The position numbers and the translations under genes are program-made. A DNA stretch of 64,000 nt from Pseudomonadota bacterium (GTDB lineage: Bacteria > Pseudomonadota > Gammaproteobacteria > Burkholderiales > Rhodocyclaceae), in the NCBI GenBank assembly GCA_018262195.1, contig JAGTRS010000004.1, forward strand, positions 1 to 64,000, in the 5' to 3' direction. Positions 35,187 through 45,104 of the stretch are shown here, piece by piece (the first letter of the stretch is position 1; each line of letters opens with the position of its first letter). Below the pieces are notes generated by a model that saw only the letters and a program-made list of their open reading frames with translations, ran no database searches and was not told where the DNA came from.

Positions 35187-35971
35187 GCACGACGCAGGCT
35201 GACATCGCCTGAAAAAACACGCTCGACACCGTGGTCAGTCTCAAGCAATAGCGAACCGTCCTCATCGACTCCCAGACATCGGCCCGACAACGGTTCGGCA
35301 TTATCACCAAGGAGCTGTACCAGCTGATCCTGCCAGGCGTGATAGCGCTGCCATTCGCTTTTTTTCCCAGCAAAGCCTTCGACGGCAAAAGCATCGAGTG
35401 CGTCGGCCAGACTGGCCAAAATCGCCGCCAGCACTTCGTGACGACCAACCTGGACACCAGCTTGTTTCAAACCGGCCGCTGGTTGCGGCAAATCACCCTC
35501 CGGCGCATCGAGATTGAGGCCAAGGCCGATGATCGCCTGCGTCCCCCGACGGTCACTGGAAAGCTCGATCAGAATACCGGCCAGCTTGGCAAAGGCACCG
35601 CCCGACTCCAGCAGCACGTCATTCGGCCATTTAAGACGAACCCCTGCTGCGCCAAGCTTTTCCAGCGCCTGAGCAAGCCCCAGTCCGACCGCCAGTGACA
35701 AACCGCTCAAGCGGGAAGCATTCCCGGAAAATCGCCAAAGCAATGAAAAAGTGAGGCTGCTCTCCGGAGAAGACAACCAGGCTCGACCGCGACGACCGCG
35801 CCCGGCACTCTGCCGGTCAGAGACGATCACCGTACCGGCAGGCGCCCCTCGATCAGCCCGACGCATCAATTCACTGCTCGTCGAATCGCACTCGTCCAGT
35901 GCGTCTACATCAAAACGCCCGGCCAGTTTTCCCAGCCGGGATTTGATTAATACGGGGTCGATCAGGGCCAT
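35183..35971 (-). CDS. birA: Biotin–[acetyl-CoA-carboxylase] ligase (no N-terminal DNA-binding domain)
   Basis: This enzyme attaches biotin to the acetyl-CoA carboxylase carrier protein. The 262-residue product has SDRQSAGRGRRGRAWLS (biotinyl-AMP loop), LKWPNDVLL and GLGLNL. It starts at ATG 35971, so there is no winged helix and it should not repress biotin genes as the E. coli protein does. Longer starts (to 36061) run into low-quality sequence. It overlaps coaX by four bases and follows ntrC by ten bases. Confidence 0.93.
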   Translation of the reverse strand: MALIDPVLIKSRLGKLAGRFDVDALDECDSTSSELMRRADRGAPAGTVIVSDRQSAGRGRRGRAWLSSPESSLTFSLLWRFSGNASRLSGLSLAVGLGLAQALEKLGAAGVRLKWPNDVLLESGGAFAKLAGILIELSSDRRGTQAIIGLGLNLDAPEGDLPQPAAGLKQAGVQVGRHEVLAAILASLADALDAFAVEGFAGKKSEWQRYHAWQDQLVQLLGDNAEPLSGRCLGVDEDGSLLLETDHGVERVFSGDVSLRRA

Positions 35972-35981
35972 GCGGCGAATT

Positions 35982-37409
35982 TTACTCCGCCGCGTGCTCC
36001 TTGCCGCCATCAATACCGAGTTCGGCAATCTTGCGAGTGATCGTGTTGCGGCCAATGCCAAGGATCTGCGCTGCCTCGATCCGGCGCCCGCCGGTATGGG
36101 CCAAAGCGCGGGAAATCAGGATGCGTTCGAAGGTATGTGCGAGAACGCCATGGACATCCGGCACGCCGCGCGCCAGCATGCGGTCGACTTCGCCTTCCAA
36201 CGCGCTCTCCCAATCGGTGGCCAGAGCCACCGAAGATGCTTCGCGCAATTCGGCGGGCAGATCGCCAACGTCAACCTGTTGCCCCGGCGCCATCACGGTC
36301 AGCCAGTGACATAGATTTTCCAGCTGCCGTACGTTGCCCTGAAACTCCAGCCCGGACAGATACTTCAATGCCGCATCCGTCAGGCGCTTGGTTTCAACCC
36401 CAAGTTCGCGCGCACTTTTCTGCAGGAAATGACGGGTCAGCAGCGGAATATCTTCGTGCCGTTCGCGCAGGGCAGGCAAGCGAATCCGAATAACGTTCAG
36501 GCGATGAAACAAGTCCTCACGGAACAGACCGTCCTTGACCCGCGTTTCGAGATTCTGGTGTGTCGCCGCAATGACGCGCACATTGGCCTTGATCGGCGAA
36601 TGGCCGCCAACCCGGTAAAAATGTCCATCCGACAGCACACGCAACAGACGGGTCTGCAACTCCGAAGGCATGTCGCCGATTTCATCGAGGAACAAGGTGC
36701 CCGCTTCGGCCTGCTCAAACCGGCCGCGCCGCTGGGCCTGAGCGCCGGTAAAAGCGCCACGCTCGTGGCCAAACAGCTCGGACTCCAGCAAATCCTTCGG
36801 AATCGCTGCCGTGTTGATCGCAATGAAAGGCTTGTCGGCCCGCGGACTGTGTCGATGCAGGGCACGGGCAACGAGTTCCTTGCCGGAACCGGACTCGCCG
36901 GTGATCAGCACCGTGGCGTGCGAAAGGGCAAGCCGCCCAATCGCCCGGAAGACTTCCTGCATGGCGGGCGCCTGGCCGAGAATCTCCGGCACCAGCCCCT
37001 CTTCTTCCATAGCACCACTTTGGTGCATTGATTCGTCAATCGCACGCCGAATCAACTCAACTGCCTGATCGACATCGAAGGGTTTGGGAAGGTATTCGAA
37101 GGCGCCGCCCTGGAAAGCAGCGACTGCGCTTTCCAGATCGGAATAGGCCGTCATGATGATGACCGGTACTGACGGAAAGCGGGTCTTTACTTCCTGCAGC
37201 AGCTCCAGGCCGGACTGCCCGGGCATGCGGATGTCGGACATCAGCACCTGCGGGGGCTCGATCCCCTGTTCAAGCTGGGAAATCGCCTCGCTGGCCGAGG
37301 CATAGCTCTTGAACGGGATACCCTCGCGCGAGAGGGTCTTTTCGAGCACCCAGCGGATGGAACGATCGTCGTCTACGATCCAGACCGGTTTCATATTTTG
37401 TAGGCTCAT
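35982..37409 (-). CDS. glnG: Nitrogen regulator NtrC (sigma54 activator)
   Basis: The 475-residue response regulator activates sigma54 promoters under nitrogen limitation. Domains are a receiver (about 1-125, phosphoacceptor Asp in [11 protein letters not shown]) and an AAA+ core (about 140-375) with GESGSGKE, the sigma54-contact GAFTGA and [13 protein letters not shown]-terminal Fis-type helix-turn-helix ([22 protein letters not shown]) follows. It lies 34 bases after ntrB on the same strand. Two NtrC-type sites lie upstream of glnA in this window, a likely target. Confidence 0.96.
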   Translation of the reverse strand: MSLQNMKPVWIVDDDRSIRWVLEKTLSREGIPFKSYASASEAISQLEQGIEPPQVLMSDIRMPGQSGLELLQEVKTRFPSVPVIIMTAYSDLESAVAAFQGGAFEYLPKPFDVDQAVELIRRAIDESMHQSGAMEEEGLVPEILGQAPAMQEVFRAIGRLALSHATVLITGESGSGKELVARALHRHSPRADKPFIAINTAAIPKDLLESELFGHERGAFTGAQAQRRGRFEQAEAGTLFLDEIGDMPSELQTRLLRVLSDGHFYRVGGHSPIKANVRVIAATHQNLETRVKDGLFREDLFHRLNVIRIRLPALRERHEDIPLLTRHFLQKSARELGVETKRLTDAALKYLSGLEFQGNVRQLENLCHWLTVMAPGQQVDVGDLPAELREASSVALATDWESALEGEVDRMLARGVPDVHGVLAHTFERILISRALAHTGGRRIEAAQILGIGRNTITRKIAELGIDGGKEHAAE

Positions 37410-37443
37410 CTTGTCGTTAGAATGGCCTGAATAGAAGCAAAAC

Positions 37444-38514
37444 TCAGGCCTGTTCGACCGGCAGGCGCAGCGTAAATACTGTATTCCCCGGCCGGCTGGA
37501 ACAATCGATGGTGCCGTGGTGGTGCTGAATGAAGTTCTGGGCGATGGTCAGCCCCAATCCGCTCCCCCCTTCACGCCCGGAAACCAGCGGATAGAACATG
37601 CGTTCGCGGATTGCATCGGGAATCCCGGGACCGTTGTCTACCACCTTAATCTCCATAGCCAGACGATATCGTTTCTTGGCCAGCGTCACCTGCCGCAGGG
37701 AACGCGTCTTGAGAACAATCTCACCCTCGCCATTCATTGCCTGCGCGGCGTTACGGGTGATATTCAGCACCGCCTGAATCAACTGTTCACGGTCACCGAT
37801 CAGCTCAGGCAGGCTGGTGTCGTAATCACGCCTGACCTGCAAGGAACCGGGAAACTCGGCTGTCAGCAGGCTACGCACCCGCTCGAGAATTTCGTGGATA
37901 TTGACCGTCGTCGGCAGCATCGCCCGGTGCGGGGTCAGCAGGCGCTGCATCAGATCCTGGAGGCGATCCGCTTCCTTGATGATGACTTGCGTGTATTCCT
38001 TGAGCGACGGGTTGCCCAGTTCGTGCTCCAGCAGTTGTGCCGCCCCGCGGATTCCCCCCAACGGATTCTTGATTTCGTGCGCCAGATTGCGGATCAGTTC
38101 GCGACTGACTTGCTGCTGCTCGATCAAGCGCTCTTCGCGAGTTGCGGTCAGGTGATGCTCAATCGGTTGCAATTCGAGCAAAAGGCGCATACCGGCGGCA
38201 ACATCGGGCCGCAAGGGGGTCACGGTGCAGTTGAGATGCAGGATTTCGCCATCGCTGCGTTTCAACTCGATATTCTGGCCGGTGTAGCCCCAGTTATTGT
38301 TCAGGCCGTTGTCCAAAGCCGCCTGCAAGGTGGCCGAACAAGTGCACACGGTCGCCAGCGTCTTTCCTAAAACCGAACGACTGCTGACAGCGAGCAGATT
38401 CTCGCCAGCTGCATTGATATAACGGATGGCCTGACCATCGTCGATCAGCAGCACCGCCGAGGCCAGCAAGTCGAGGCCGGCAAAGGAAGCATGGGTGATA
38501 TTCATGACCGCCAT
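37444..38514 (-). CDS. glnL: Nitrogen regulation sensor kinase NtrB
   Basis: The 356-residue cytoplasmic kinase/phosphatase of NtrC. A PAS domain (about 10-120) leads to the H box RNLAHEIKNPLGGIRGAAQLL and the ATPase motifs NITRNAAQAM (N box), DNGPGIP (G1) and GGSGLGLTIAQ (G2). It is probably governed by PII. The start at ATG 38514 is uncertain; ATG 38505 (MNITHASF) is equally good and no Shine-Dalgarno sequence is clear. It is divergent from the RND efflux genes. Confidence 0.95.
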   Translation of the reverse strand: MAVMNITHASFAGLDLLASAVLLIDDGQAIRYINAAGENLLAVSSRSVLGKTLATVCTCSATLQAALDNGLNNNWGYTGQNIELKRSDGEILHLNCTVTPLRPDVAAGMRLLLELQPIEHHLTATREERLIEQQQVSRELIRNLAHEIKNPLGGIRGAAQLLEHELGNPSLKEYTQVIIKEADRLQDLMQRLLTPHRAMLPTTVNIHEILERVRSLLTAEFPGSLQVRRDYDTSLPELIGDREQLIQAVLNITRNAAQAMNGEGEIVLKTRSLRQVTLAKKRYRLAMEIKVVDNGPGIPDAIRERMFYPLVSGREGGSGLGLTIAQNFIQHHHGTIDCSSRPGNTVFTLRLPVEQA

Positions 38515-38605
38515 TGTAGCGATTTGGTCGTACTACCAAGTGACAACTTGCGTTACTGACCAGTGGTTCATTATCATGCAACACTGCTCATTGGATTCCG
38601 GAAGA

Positions 38606-39694
38606 ATGCCGAAGACTATGCCCCGTTTACTCGCCCTGCTGCTTGGCGCCAGCGCGCTCCTCGCCGGATGCCATGCCGGCGACCCACCGCCGCCGGGGCC
38701 GCGTATCGTGTTGGTGCAGGAGGCAAGCAGCACCCCTGCGAGCAGCGGTATTTATAACGGCGAGATTCGCGCCCGCCACGAAGTCGATCTCGCTTTCCGC
38801 GTCGGTGGCAGAATCGCCGCCCGGCTGGTTGATGCAGGCGCCGAGATCAAGGCTGGTCAGGCGCTTGCCCGCCTCGACCCCACAGATCTTCAACTGGCTG
38901 CCGCCGCCACCCTGGCCCAACTGGCCGCAGCAGAAAGCGACCTGACCACAGCCCGTGCCGACCGTGAGCGCTATGCCGGCCTGCTCGCCAGGAAGTTTGT
39001 CAGCCAGGCTGCCTTCGATGCCAAGGAAAATGCATTCAACAGTGCTCAGGCTCGCCTGGAGCAGGCCCGCGCCCAAAGCCAGATCAGTGGCAACCAGGCA
39101 AACTACGGCACGCTGAGCAGCGAGTTCCCGGCCATCGTGACCGCTGTGCTGGCCGATGCGGGACAGGTCGTCAGCCCCGGGCAGGCCGTGCTGCGCATTG
39201 CACGCCCGGAGGAAAAGGAAGTCGCCATCGCCATTCCCGAAAACCGAATGGTGGAATTGAAAACAGCAAAGCAGCTTCAGGTCACCCTGTGGGCTGACCA
39301 GAACATCCGGCTGATCGGCCAATTGCGCGAGCTTTCACCAGCCGCCGACCCGGCAACCCGCACCTACGCAGCTCGCATCCGGTTAATCAACCCGCCGCCC
39401 GAAGTCCGTCTCGGCATGACAGCGCGCGTCATGCTCGACAACAATACGGCCACCAGCCTGCTGATACCACTCAGCGCGGTGCTTGATCTTGGCCAGGGAC
39501 CGCTGGTCCGGGTCGTCCACAACGGCAAGGTCGCCACCCGGCCGGTAAAAGTCTCGCAATTCCGCGAGGATGGCGTGGCCATCAACGAAGGCCTGCAAGT
39601 CGGTGAACTGGTCATCATCAGCGGTGCCGGCAAACTGGTCGACGGCCAGGACGTCCAGCCCAAACCGGCCACCCCGCCGGTCCGGCAGCGCTAA
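38606..39694 (+). CDS. RND efflux membrane-fusion lipoprotein (HlyD-type)
   Basis: This periplasmic adaptor links an RND pump to an outer-membrane channel. The 362-residue product has a lipoprotein signal ending LLAGC (about residue 21), barrel-sandwich segments (GEIRARHEVDLAFRVGGRI) and the usual alpha-helical hairpin (about 90-150). Beta-barrel parts include RTYAARIRLINPPPEVRLGMTARVML. ATG 38606 is used; ATG 38618 is an alternative. It precedes the pump gene by three bases. The substrate is unknown; no outer-membrane factor gene lies beside it. Confidence 0.9.
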   Translation: MPKTMPRLLALLLGASALLAGCHAGDPPPPGPRIVLVQEASSTPASSGIYNGEIRARHEVDLAFRVGGRIAARLVDAGAEIKAGQALARLDPTDLQLAAAATLAQLAAAESDLTTARADRERYAGLLARKFVSQAAFDAKENAFNSAQARLEQARAQSQISGNQANYGTLSSEFPAIVTAVLADAGQVVSPGQAVLRIARPEEKEVAIAIPENRMVELKTAKQLQVTLWADQNIRLIGQLRELSPAADPATRTYAARIRLINPPPEVRLGMTARVMLDNNTATSLLIPLSAVLDLGQGPLVRVVHNGKVATRPVKVSQFREDGVAINEGLQVGELVIISGAGKLVDGQDVQPKPATPPVRQR

Positions 39695-39697
39695 GCC

Positions 39698-42600
39698 GTG
39701 AGCCACCGGTTCAATCTTTCCGACTGGACGCTGCACCACCGGATGCTGGTCGGCTATTTTTTGTTTGCCATCGCCCTGATGGGCGTTTTCGCCTACGGTC
39801 GACTTAGCCAGGCCGAAGACCCGCCCTTCACCTTCAAACTGATGGTGATTCGCACCTTCTGGCCCGGAGCCACGGCACGCCAGGTCGAACAACAACTGAC
39901 CGACAAGATCGAGAAAAAACTGCAGGAAACCCCGTATATCGACCGGGTTTCCAGCTATTCGCGCCCCGGCGAGTCGACCGTGATGTTCTTCGCCAAGGAC
40001 AGTACGCCACCCGCCAATGTGCCCGATGTCTTCTATCAGGTTCGCAAGAAAATCGGTGATATCCGCCAGACCTTGCCAGCCGGGATTCAGGGACCGTATT
40101 TCAACGATGAGTTCGGCGATGTTTTCGGGAACATCTATGCACTGACGGCGGACGGATTCGCCTACCCGCAGTTGAAGGATCTGGCGGAACGCATACGCGA
40201 CGACCTGCTGCACGTGCCCAATGTCGGCAAGGTGGAGATATTCGGCATTCAGGACGAGAGGATCTATGTTGAACTTTCCAATGCCAAGCTGGCCACGCTG
40301 GGCATTGACCAGACGACAATAATCCAGGCGCTCACCCAGCAAAATGCCGTCGCCAGTGCCGGCTTCTTCGAAACGCAGAGCGAACGCATCCAGATCCGCC
40401 CCGGGGGTGCTTTCGATACCGTCCAGGCTGTGGCTGACACGCTGATTCGTGCCGGCAATCGCAGCTTCCGCCTGGGTGACATCGCGACCGTCCGCCGCGG
40501 CACGATCGACCCGCCAGCGACGCAGGTGCGTTTCGGCGGCAAACAAGCCATGGCCATCGCCGTCTCGATGGCCAAAGGCGGCGACGTCATCCAGCTCGGC
40601 AAGGATCTGCAAAAGCAAATTGCCACAGTGCAAGCCACCCTGCCGGTTGGCGTCGACATCGGCGAGGCAGCCAGCCAGCCAGAAGCAGTCAAGCGCTCCG
40701 TCAAGGCTTTCGTTCAGGCCCTGGCCGAGGCCGTCGCGGTCGTCATGCTGGTCACCTTCATCAGCCTCGGCATTCGCACCGGCCTGGTAGTCGCCATATC
40801 CATTCCACTGGTATTAGCCGCCACTTTTCTCGCCATGCAGTTCTTCAATGTCGGCCTGCACAAGGTTTCCCTGGGCGCGCTGGTTCTGGCACTTGGGCTT
40901 TTGGTTGACGACGCGATCATTGCGGTCGAGATGATGTGGGTGAAGATGGAGCAAGGCTGGGAACGCACCCGCGCCGCCTCTTTCGCCTACACCAGCACAG
41001 CCGGCCCGATGCTGTCCGGCACGCTGGTCACGGTCGCCGGCTTCATCCCCATCGCCCTGGCCAAGTCGTCAACGGGTGAATATGCCTTTGCCTTCTTCCA
41101 GATCAATGCCGTCGCCCTGCTCATCTCCTGGCTGGCCGCGGTCATCGCCATCCCCTGGCTGGGCTACAAGTTGCTGCCTGATCCGCATGCGATCCGCCGG
41201 GCCAGCCGTTTCGAACAGAACTGGCCCCGCCTCGCCCGATTAGTCGACAAGATCGGCCTCAATGGTCCGGGGCACGCCGAAGACCACGACGTTTACGGCA
41301 CCCCCTTCTACCTCCGCTTCCGGCAACTGGTTGGCTGGTGTGTCGCTCATCGTTGGTTGGTCATCGCCATCACCATCGGGCTGTTTGCCCTGTCGATCGT
41401 CGGCATGGCCAAGGTCCAGAAGCAGTTTTTCCCGAACTCGACACGTCTCGAACTGAATGTCGAACTCCGCCTGCCCGAAGGTGCCTCGATTGCCGCCATC
41501 GATGCCGAGACCAAACAAGTGGAAGACTGGCTGGACAAGGACAAGGCCAAATTTGACCAGTTCGAGCACTACATCACCTATGTCGGCTCCGGTTCACCAC
41601 GCTACTACCTTGGCCTCGACCAGCAACTGCCTTCAAGCAACGTCAGTCAGTTCGTCATCGTGACGCGCAGTGTCGAAGCCCGCGAAGCCCTGCGCGAACG
41701 CCTGATCAAGCTATTCGAACACAACGGGTCTGGGGTTCGCGGCAACATCAGCCGCATTGAAAATGGACCACCGGTGGGCTATCCGGTGCAATACCGGGTT
41801 TCCGGCGAGGACATCATGACACTGCGCAAGGTCGCCGCCCAAGTCGCCGACGTGATGCGCCAGAACCCTGAGCTGTCCAATGTGAATATGGACTGGAGCG
41901 AACTGTCCAAATCCATCGAGATCGAAATCGACCAGGACAAGGCGCGTCTGCTCGGCGTCTCCAGCCAGGATGTCGCCGTCCTCCTTAACATGTCACTGAC
42001 TGGCTATACGGTGACCAGCTTCCGCGAAGGCGAAAAGACCATCGACGTCATCCTCCGCGGCGACCGTGAAGAACGCAGCCACCTTTCGGCGCTGGCCAAC
42101 CTTTCTGTGCCGACCCGGGCCGGCAAGAGCGTACCGCTGAGCCAGGTCGGGCATATCAAGTACGGCTTCGAACCCGGTTTGATCTGGCGGCGCGACCGCC
42201 TGCCGACGATCACGGTACGAGGCAATCTGTACGGAAAGACTCAGCCGGCCACCGTCGTCGACCGGATCAAGCCGGAAATCGACGGCATTCAGGCCACCCT
42301 GCCGGAAGGCTACCGGATCTCCACCGGCGGCTCGGTCGAGGAATCCGCCAAGGGGTCCAGTTCAGTAGTTGCCGGCATCCCGCTGTTCATTCTGGCGGTC
42401 ATCACCATCCTGATGATCCAGCTGCAAAGCGTCTCGCGGGTCGTGATGGTGCTAATGACGGCGCCGCTGGGCATCATCGGCATAGCCCTGTTCCTGCTCG
42501 TCTTCAATCAGCCCTTTGGCTTCATGGCCCTACTCGGCACCATTGCGCTGTTCGGCATGATCATGCGAAACGCCGTGATTCTGGTCGACCAGATCGAACA

Positions 42601-42835
42601 GGACATGGCCGCCGGCAAAGCCCGTCGGGAAGCCATCGTTGAATCAACAGTCAGGCGCTTCCGCCCCATTGTACTGACCGCTGCCGCGGCGGTGCTGGCG
42701 ATGATCCCGCTGTCGAGAAATGACTTCTTCGGCCCCATGGCGGTCGCCATCATGGGTGGCCTGATTGTCGCCACCGCCCTGACCCTGCTCTTCCTGCCGG
42801 CTCTGTACGCTGCGTGGTACAAGGTGAAAGGCTAG
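39698..42835 (+). CDS. RND (HAE1-type) efflux pump permease
   Basis: The 1045-residue inner-membrane proton-driven pump has 12 hydrophobic helices in two repeats, with large periplasmic loops after helices 1 and 7. Helix 4 carries LVLALGLLVDDAIIAVEMM, the Asp pair needed for proton relay. It starts at GTG 39698, three bases after the adaptor gene. Length and the lack of RND metal-pump motifs fit the multidrug class. Confidence 0.95.
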   Translation: MSHRFNLSDWTLHHRMLVGYFLFAIALMGVFAYGRLSQAEDPPFTFKLMVIRTFWPGATARQVEQQLTDKIEKKLQETPYIDRVSSYSRPGESTVMFFAKDSTPPANVPDVFYQVRKKIGDIRQTLPAGIQGPYFNDEFGDVFGNIYALTADGFAYPQLKDLAERIRDDLLHVPNVGKVEIFGIQDERIYVELSNAKLATLGIDQTTIIQALTQQNAVASAGFFETQSERIQIRPGGAFDTVQAVADTLIRAGNRSFRLGDIATVRRGTIDPPATQVRFGGKQAMAIAVSMAKGGDVIQLGKDLQKQIATVQATLPVGVDIGEAASQPEAVKRSVKAFVQALAEAVAVVMLVTFISLGIRTGLVVAISIPLVLAATFLAMQFFNVGLHKVSLGALVLALGLLVDDAIIAVEMMWVKMEQGWERTRAASFAYTSTAGPMLSGTLVTVAGFIPIALAKSSTGEYAFAFFQINAVALLISWLAAVIAIPWLGYKLLPDPHAIRRASRFEQNWPRLARLVDKIGLNGPGHAEDHDVYGTPFYLRFRQLVGWCVAHRWLVIAITIGLFALSIVGMAKVQKQFFPNSTRLELNVELRLPEGASIAAIDAETKQVEDWLDKDKAKFDQFEHYITYVGSGSPRYYLGLDQQLPSSNVSQFVIVTRSVEAREALRERLIKLFEHNGSGVRGNISRIENGPPVGYPVQYRVSGEDIMTLRKVAAQVADVMRQNPELSNVNMDWSELSKSIEIEIDQDKARLLGVSSQDVAVLLNMSLTGYTVTSFREGEKTIDVILRGDREERSHLSALANLSVPTRAGKSVPLSQVGHIKYGFEPGLIWRRDRLPTITVRGNLYGKTQPATVVDRIKPEIDGIQATLPEGYRISTGGSVEESAKGSSSVVAGIPLFILAVITILMIQLQSVSRVVMVLMTAPLGIIGIALFLLVFNQPFGFMALLGTIALFGMIMRNAVILVDQIEQDMAAGKARREAIVESTVRRFRPIVLTAAAAVLAMIPLSRNDFFGPMAVAIMGGLIVATALTLLFLPALYAAWYKVKG

Positions 42836-42925
42836 TTGCGAGCTATCAGTCGGTAGTTTTTGGCAAAAAACAGAGGGCGCCTCGACACCCTCAAACTTCG
42901 CTAGCAACTAACGACTGGCAACTAC
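42831..42925. repeat. Imperfect inverted repeat in the RND / DUF4124 convergent gap
   Basis: TAGTTGCGAGC at the left (about 42833-42843) is mirrored by GCTAGCAACTA (about 42900-42910) and again by GGCAACTA (about 42915-42922). The units TAGTTGC and CAGTCG(G/T)TAG recur in both arms. It may be a bidirectional stop structure or a dispersed repeat element. Confidence 0.45.
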
Positions 42926-43377
42926 TTCAAGTTGCTCAATTCCTTCTGAATCGCTTGAATATTGCGCTCATGCTGCGCAACGCGATCGCGGTAGGGCGCT
43001 GCACGGTCACTGTTCGCCCCGGCGGCCTGCTGCTCGGCCAGTTCCTTCTTCGCCTGTTCAAGGCTGCGCTGTTCACCGGCCAGTTCCTGGTCCAGAATAT
43101 GGCGACGGTCGCCGTCGCGGGCTTTCTGGGTATCTTCCTGCACACGCGGGAAGCCTGAGGGTGAGGGATTCGCTGAAGCACCCGCCGGCTTCGCCTTCGG
43201 CGCTGGAACGGCATTTTCAGGGCCGCTGGAGATTGCCTTGCAGTTCTTGTCGAGCCGCGCACTGGCGTAGGTGGTGCCACCATTGGCATCAACACATTTG
43301 TAAATAGTCTGCGCAGAAGCCGAGAGTGGCAATAGAGCAATAAGCAGGGCAAGCGGACAGCGTGTCATCGTCATCAT
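42922..43377 (-). CDS. DUF4124-domain periplasmic protein
   Basis: A 151-residue exported protein with a signal peptide (LIALLPLSASA) and the DUF4124 motif TIYKCVDANGGTTYASARLDKNC (two Cys), then a Pro/Ala linker and a C-terminal coiled-coil (about 95-150). The family is widespread in betaproteobacteria next to glnA; its function is unknown. It lies downstream of glnA on the same strand beyond a strong terminator, so it probably has its own promoter. Confidence 0.85.
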   Translation of the reverse strand: MMTMTRCPLALLIALLPLSASAQTIYKCVDANGGTTYASARLDKNCKAISSGPENAVPAPKAKPAGASANPSPSGFPRVQEDTQKARDGDRRHILDQELAGEQRSLEQAKKELAEQQAAGANSDRAAPYRDRVAQHERNIQAIQKELSNLK

Positions 43378-43432
43378 TCCTCGTAACCGTTTGAGTGTAC
43401 CGGACTTAACGGCATGAGCCGGGAAAAGTGGA

Positions 43433-43464
43433 CAAAAAAAGGGCGGGAAACCCGCCCTTTTTTT
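43433..43464 (-). terminator. Intrinsic terminator after glnA (bidirectional)
   Basis: GGGCGGG (43441-43447) pairs with CCCGCCC (43451-43457) around AAA. Seven A lie to the left and seven T to the right, so it can stop transcription in both directions. It lies 20 bases past the glnA stop codon. Confidence 0.92.
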
Positions 43465-43476
43465 GCACAGTGCTGA

Positions 43477-44892
43477 TTAGCAGCTGTAGTACAGATCGAA
43501 CTCGACCGGGTGGGTCGTCATGCGAACCTTGTTCACTTCGTCCATCTTCAGTTCGATGTAGGCATCGATCCAGTCGTTGGAGAAGACACCACCACGGGTC
43601 AGGAACTCGTGGTCAGCAGCCAGAGCGGCCAGAGCTTCCTCGAGGGAGGCGCAGACGGTCGGGATCGCTGCGTCTTCTTCCGGCGGCAGGTCGTACAGGT
43701 TCTTGGAAGCCGGATCGCCCGGGTGAATCTTGTTCTGGATACCATCCAGGCCGGCCATCAGCAGCGCGGAGAAGCACAGGTACGGATTGGCGATCGGATC
43801 CGGGAAACGGGTCTCGATACGACGAGCCTTGGTCGAGGCAACGTACGGAATGCGGATGGAAGCAGAACGGTTCTTGGCGGAGTAAGCCAGCTTGACCGGA
43901 GCTTCGTAGTGCGGAACCAGACGCTTGTAGGAGTTGGTACCCGGGTTGGTGATGGCGTTCAGAGCCTTGGCGTGCTTGATGATGCCGCCGATGTAGAACA
44001 GGGCGGTTTCAGACAGGCCAGCATAGCCGTCACCGGCGAACAGGTTCTTGCCATCTTTCCAGATGGACTGGTGAACGTGCATGCCGGAACCGTTGTCACC
44101 AACGATGGGCTTCGGCATGAAGGTGGCGGTCTTGCCGTACTGGTGAGCAACATTGTGCACCACGTACTTCAGGATCTGGGTCTGGTCGGCACGCTTGACC
44201 AGGGTGTTGAACACGGTACCGATTTCGCACTGACCGGCAGTGGCGACTTCGTGGTGGTGAACTTCAACCGGGCAGCCAAGAGCTTCCAGGGTCAGAACCA
44301 TGGCCGAACGGATGTCGTGCAGGCTGTCAACCGGGGGAACCGGGAAGTAGCCGCCCTTGACGGTCGGACGGTGGCCGGTAGCACCGGAACCTTCGTTCTT
44401 CTCACCCGAACCCCAAGCCGCTTCGGCGGAATGGATCTTCAGGGAGCAGCCGGACATGTCGACATTCCACTCGACGCCGTCAAAAATGAAGAATTCCGGT
44501 TCCGGACCGAAGTAGGCGGTGTCACCAATGCCGGAGGCCTTCAGGTAGGCTTCAGCGCGCTTGGCGATGGAGCGCGGGTCACGGTCGTAGCCGCGGCCAT
44601 CGGTCGGATCAATAACGTCACAGGTCAGGACGACGGTGGTTTCGTCGAAGAACGGATCGATGTAGGCGGTTGCCGGATCCGGATTCAGTTGCATGTCGGA
44701 AGCCTGGATACCCTTCCAGCCAGCGATGGAGGAACCGTCGAAAGCGTGACCGTTTTCGAACTTGTCTTCGCTGAAGGCGGAGACCGGCACGGTGACGTGC
44801 TGTTCCTTGCCACGGGTATCGGTGAAACGGAAATCGACGAACTTGGCGTCGTTTTCCTTGATCATCTTGAGCACGTCTTGCGGGGTTGCCAT
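43477..44892 (-). CDS. glnA: Glutamine synthetase type I
   Basis: GlnA makes glutamine from glutamate, ammonia and ATP. The 471-residue product has the family length and motifs: [54 protein letters not shown] and the adenylylation loop region NLYDLPPEE with its Tyr. It starts at ATG 44892 with TAGGAG upstream; the frame opens earlier. Upstream are a sigma54 promoter (44966-44982) and two NtrC sites (45059-45104), so nitrogen limitation should induce it through the ntrBC genes at 35982-38514. Confidence 0.97.
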   Translation of the reverse strand: MATPQDVLKMIKENDAKFVDFRFTDTRGKEQHVTVPVSAFSEDKFENGHAFDGSSIAGWKGIQASDMQLNPDPATAYIDPFFDETTVVLTCDVIDPTDGRGYDRDPRSIAKRAEAYLKASGIGDTAYFGPEPEFFIFDGVEWNVDMSGCSLKIHSAEAAWGSGEKNEGSGATGHRPTVKGGYFPVPPVDSLHDIRSAMVLTLEALGCPVEVHHHEVATAGQCEIGTVFNTLVKRADQTQILKYVVHNVAHQYGKTATFMPKPIVGDNGSGMHVHQSIWKDGKNLFAGDGYAGLSETALFYIGGIIKHAKALNAITNPGTNSYKRLVPHYEAPVKLAYSAKNRSASIRIPYVASTKARRIETRFPDPIANPYLCFSALLMAGLDGIQNKIHPGDPASKNLYDLPPEEDAAIPTVCASLEEALAALAADHEFLTRGGVFSNDWIDAYIELKMDEVNKVRMTTHPVEFDLYYSC

Positions 44893-44965
44893 ATGCCTTA
44901 ATCTCCTAAGAAAACAAGTTGCCGGGCGATCCGGCGACAATCAAAAAATCTGAACTCCGAACATT

Positions 44966-44982
44966 TAGCAGAAAGCGTGCCA
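44966..44982 (-). promoter_or_regulatory. Sigma54 promoter of glnA
   Basis: On the minus strand the sequence reads TGGCACG-CTTT-CTGCT, matching the consensus TGGCACG-N4-TTGCW with exact GG-to-GC spacing. The -24 element is 44976-44982 and the -12 element is 44967-44971. Transcription would begin near 44956, 64 bases before the glnA start. Confidence 0.85.
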
Positions 44983-45058
44983 AACACGGGGGAGCAATCT
45001 TTGTATTTTGCCACAATGAGATGCGGGGTTTAAGCAAAGAATTCGTCGATCAAAGTGC

Positions 45059-45104
45059 GCACCAGATTTGTGCCTACCTTAATATATGCGCACTATTTTG
45101 GTGC
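45059..45104 (-). promoter_or_regulatory. Two NtrC binding sites upstream of glnA
   Basis: GCACCAGATTTGTGC (45059-45073) and GCACTATTTTGGTGC (45090-45104) both fit GCAC-N7-GTGC. Their centres are 31 bp apart, close to three helical turns, and about 110 and 141 bases upstream of the predicted start. This geometry resembles the E. coli glnA enhancer. The distal site overlaps the 3' end of the cation transporter gene. Confidence 0.82.

Noticed and set aside
43510-44901. 463-codon plus-strand frame opposite glnA
   Set aside because: A shadow of glnA, whose motifs and promoter lie on the minus strand.
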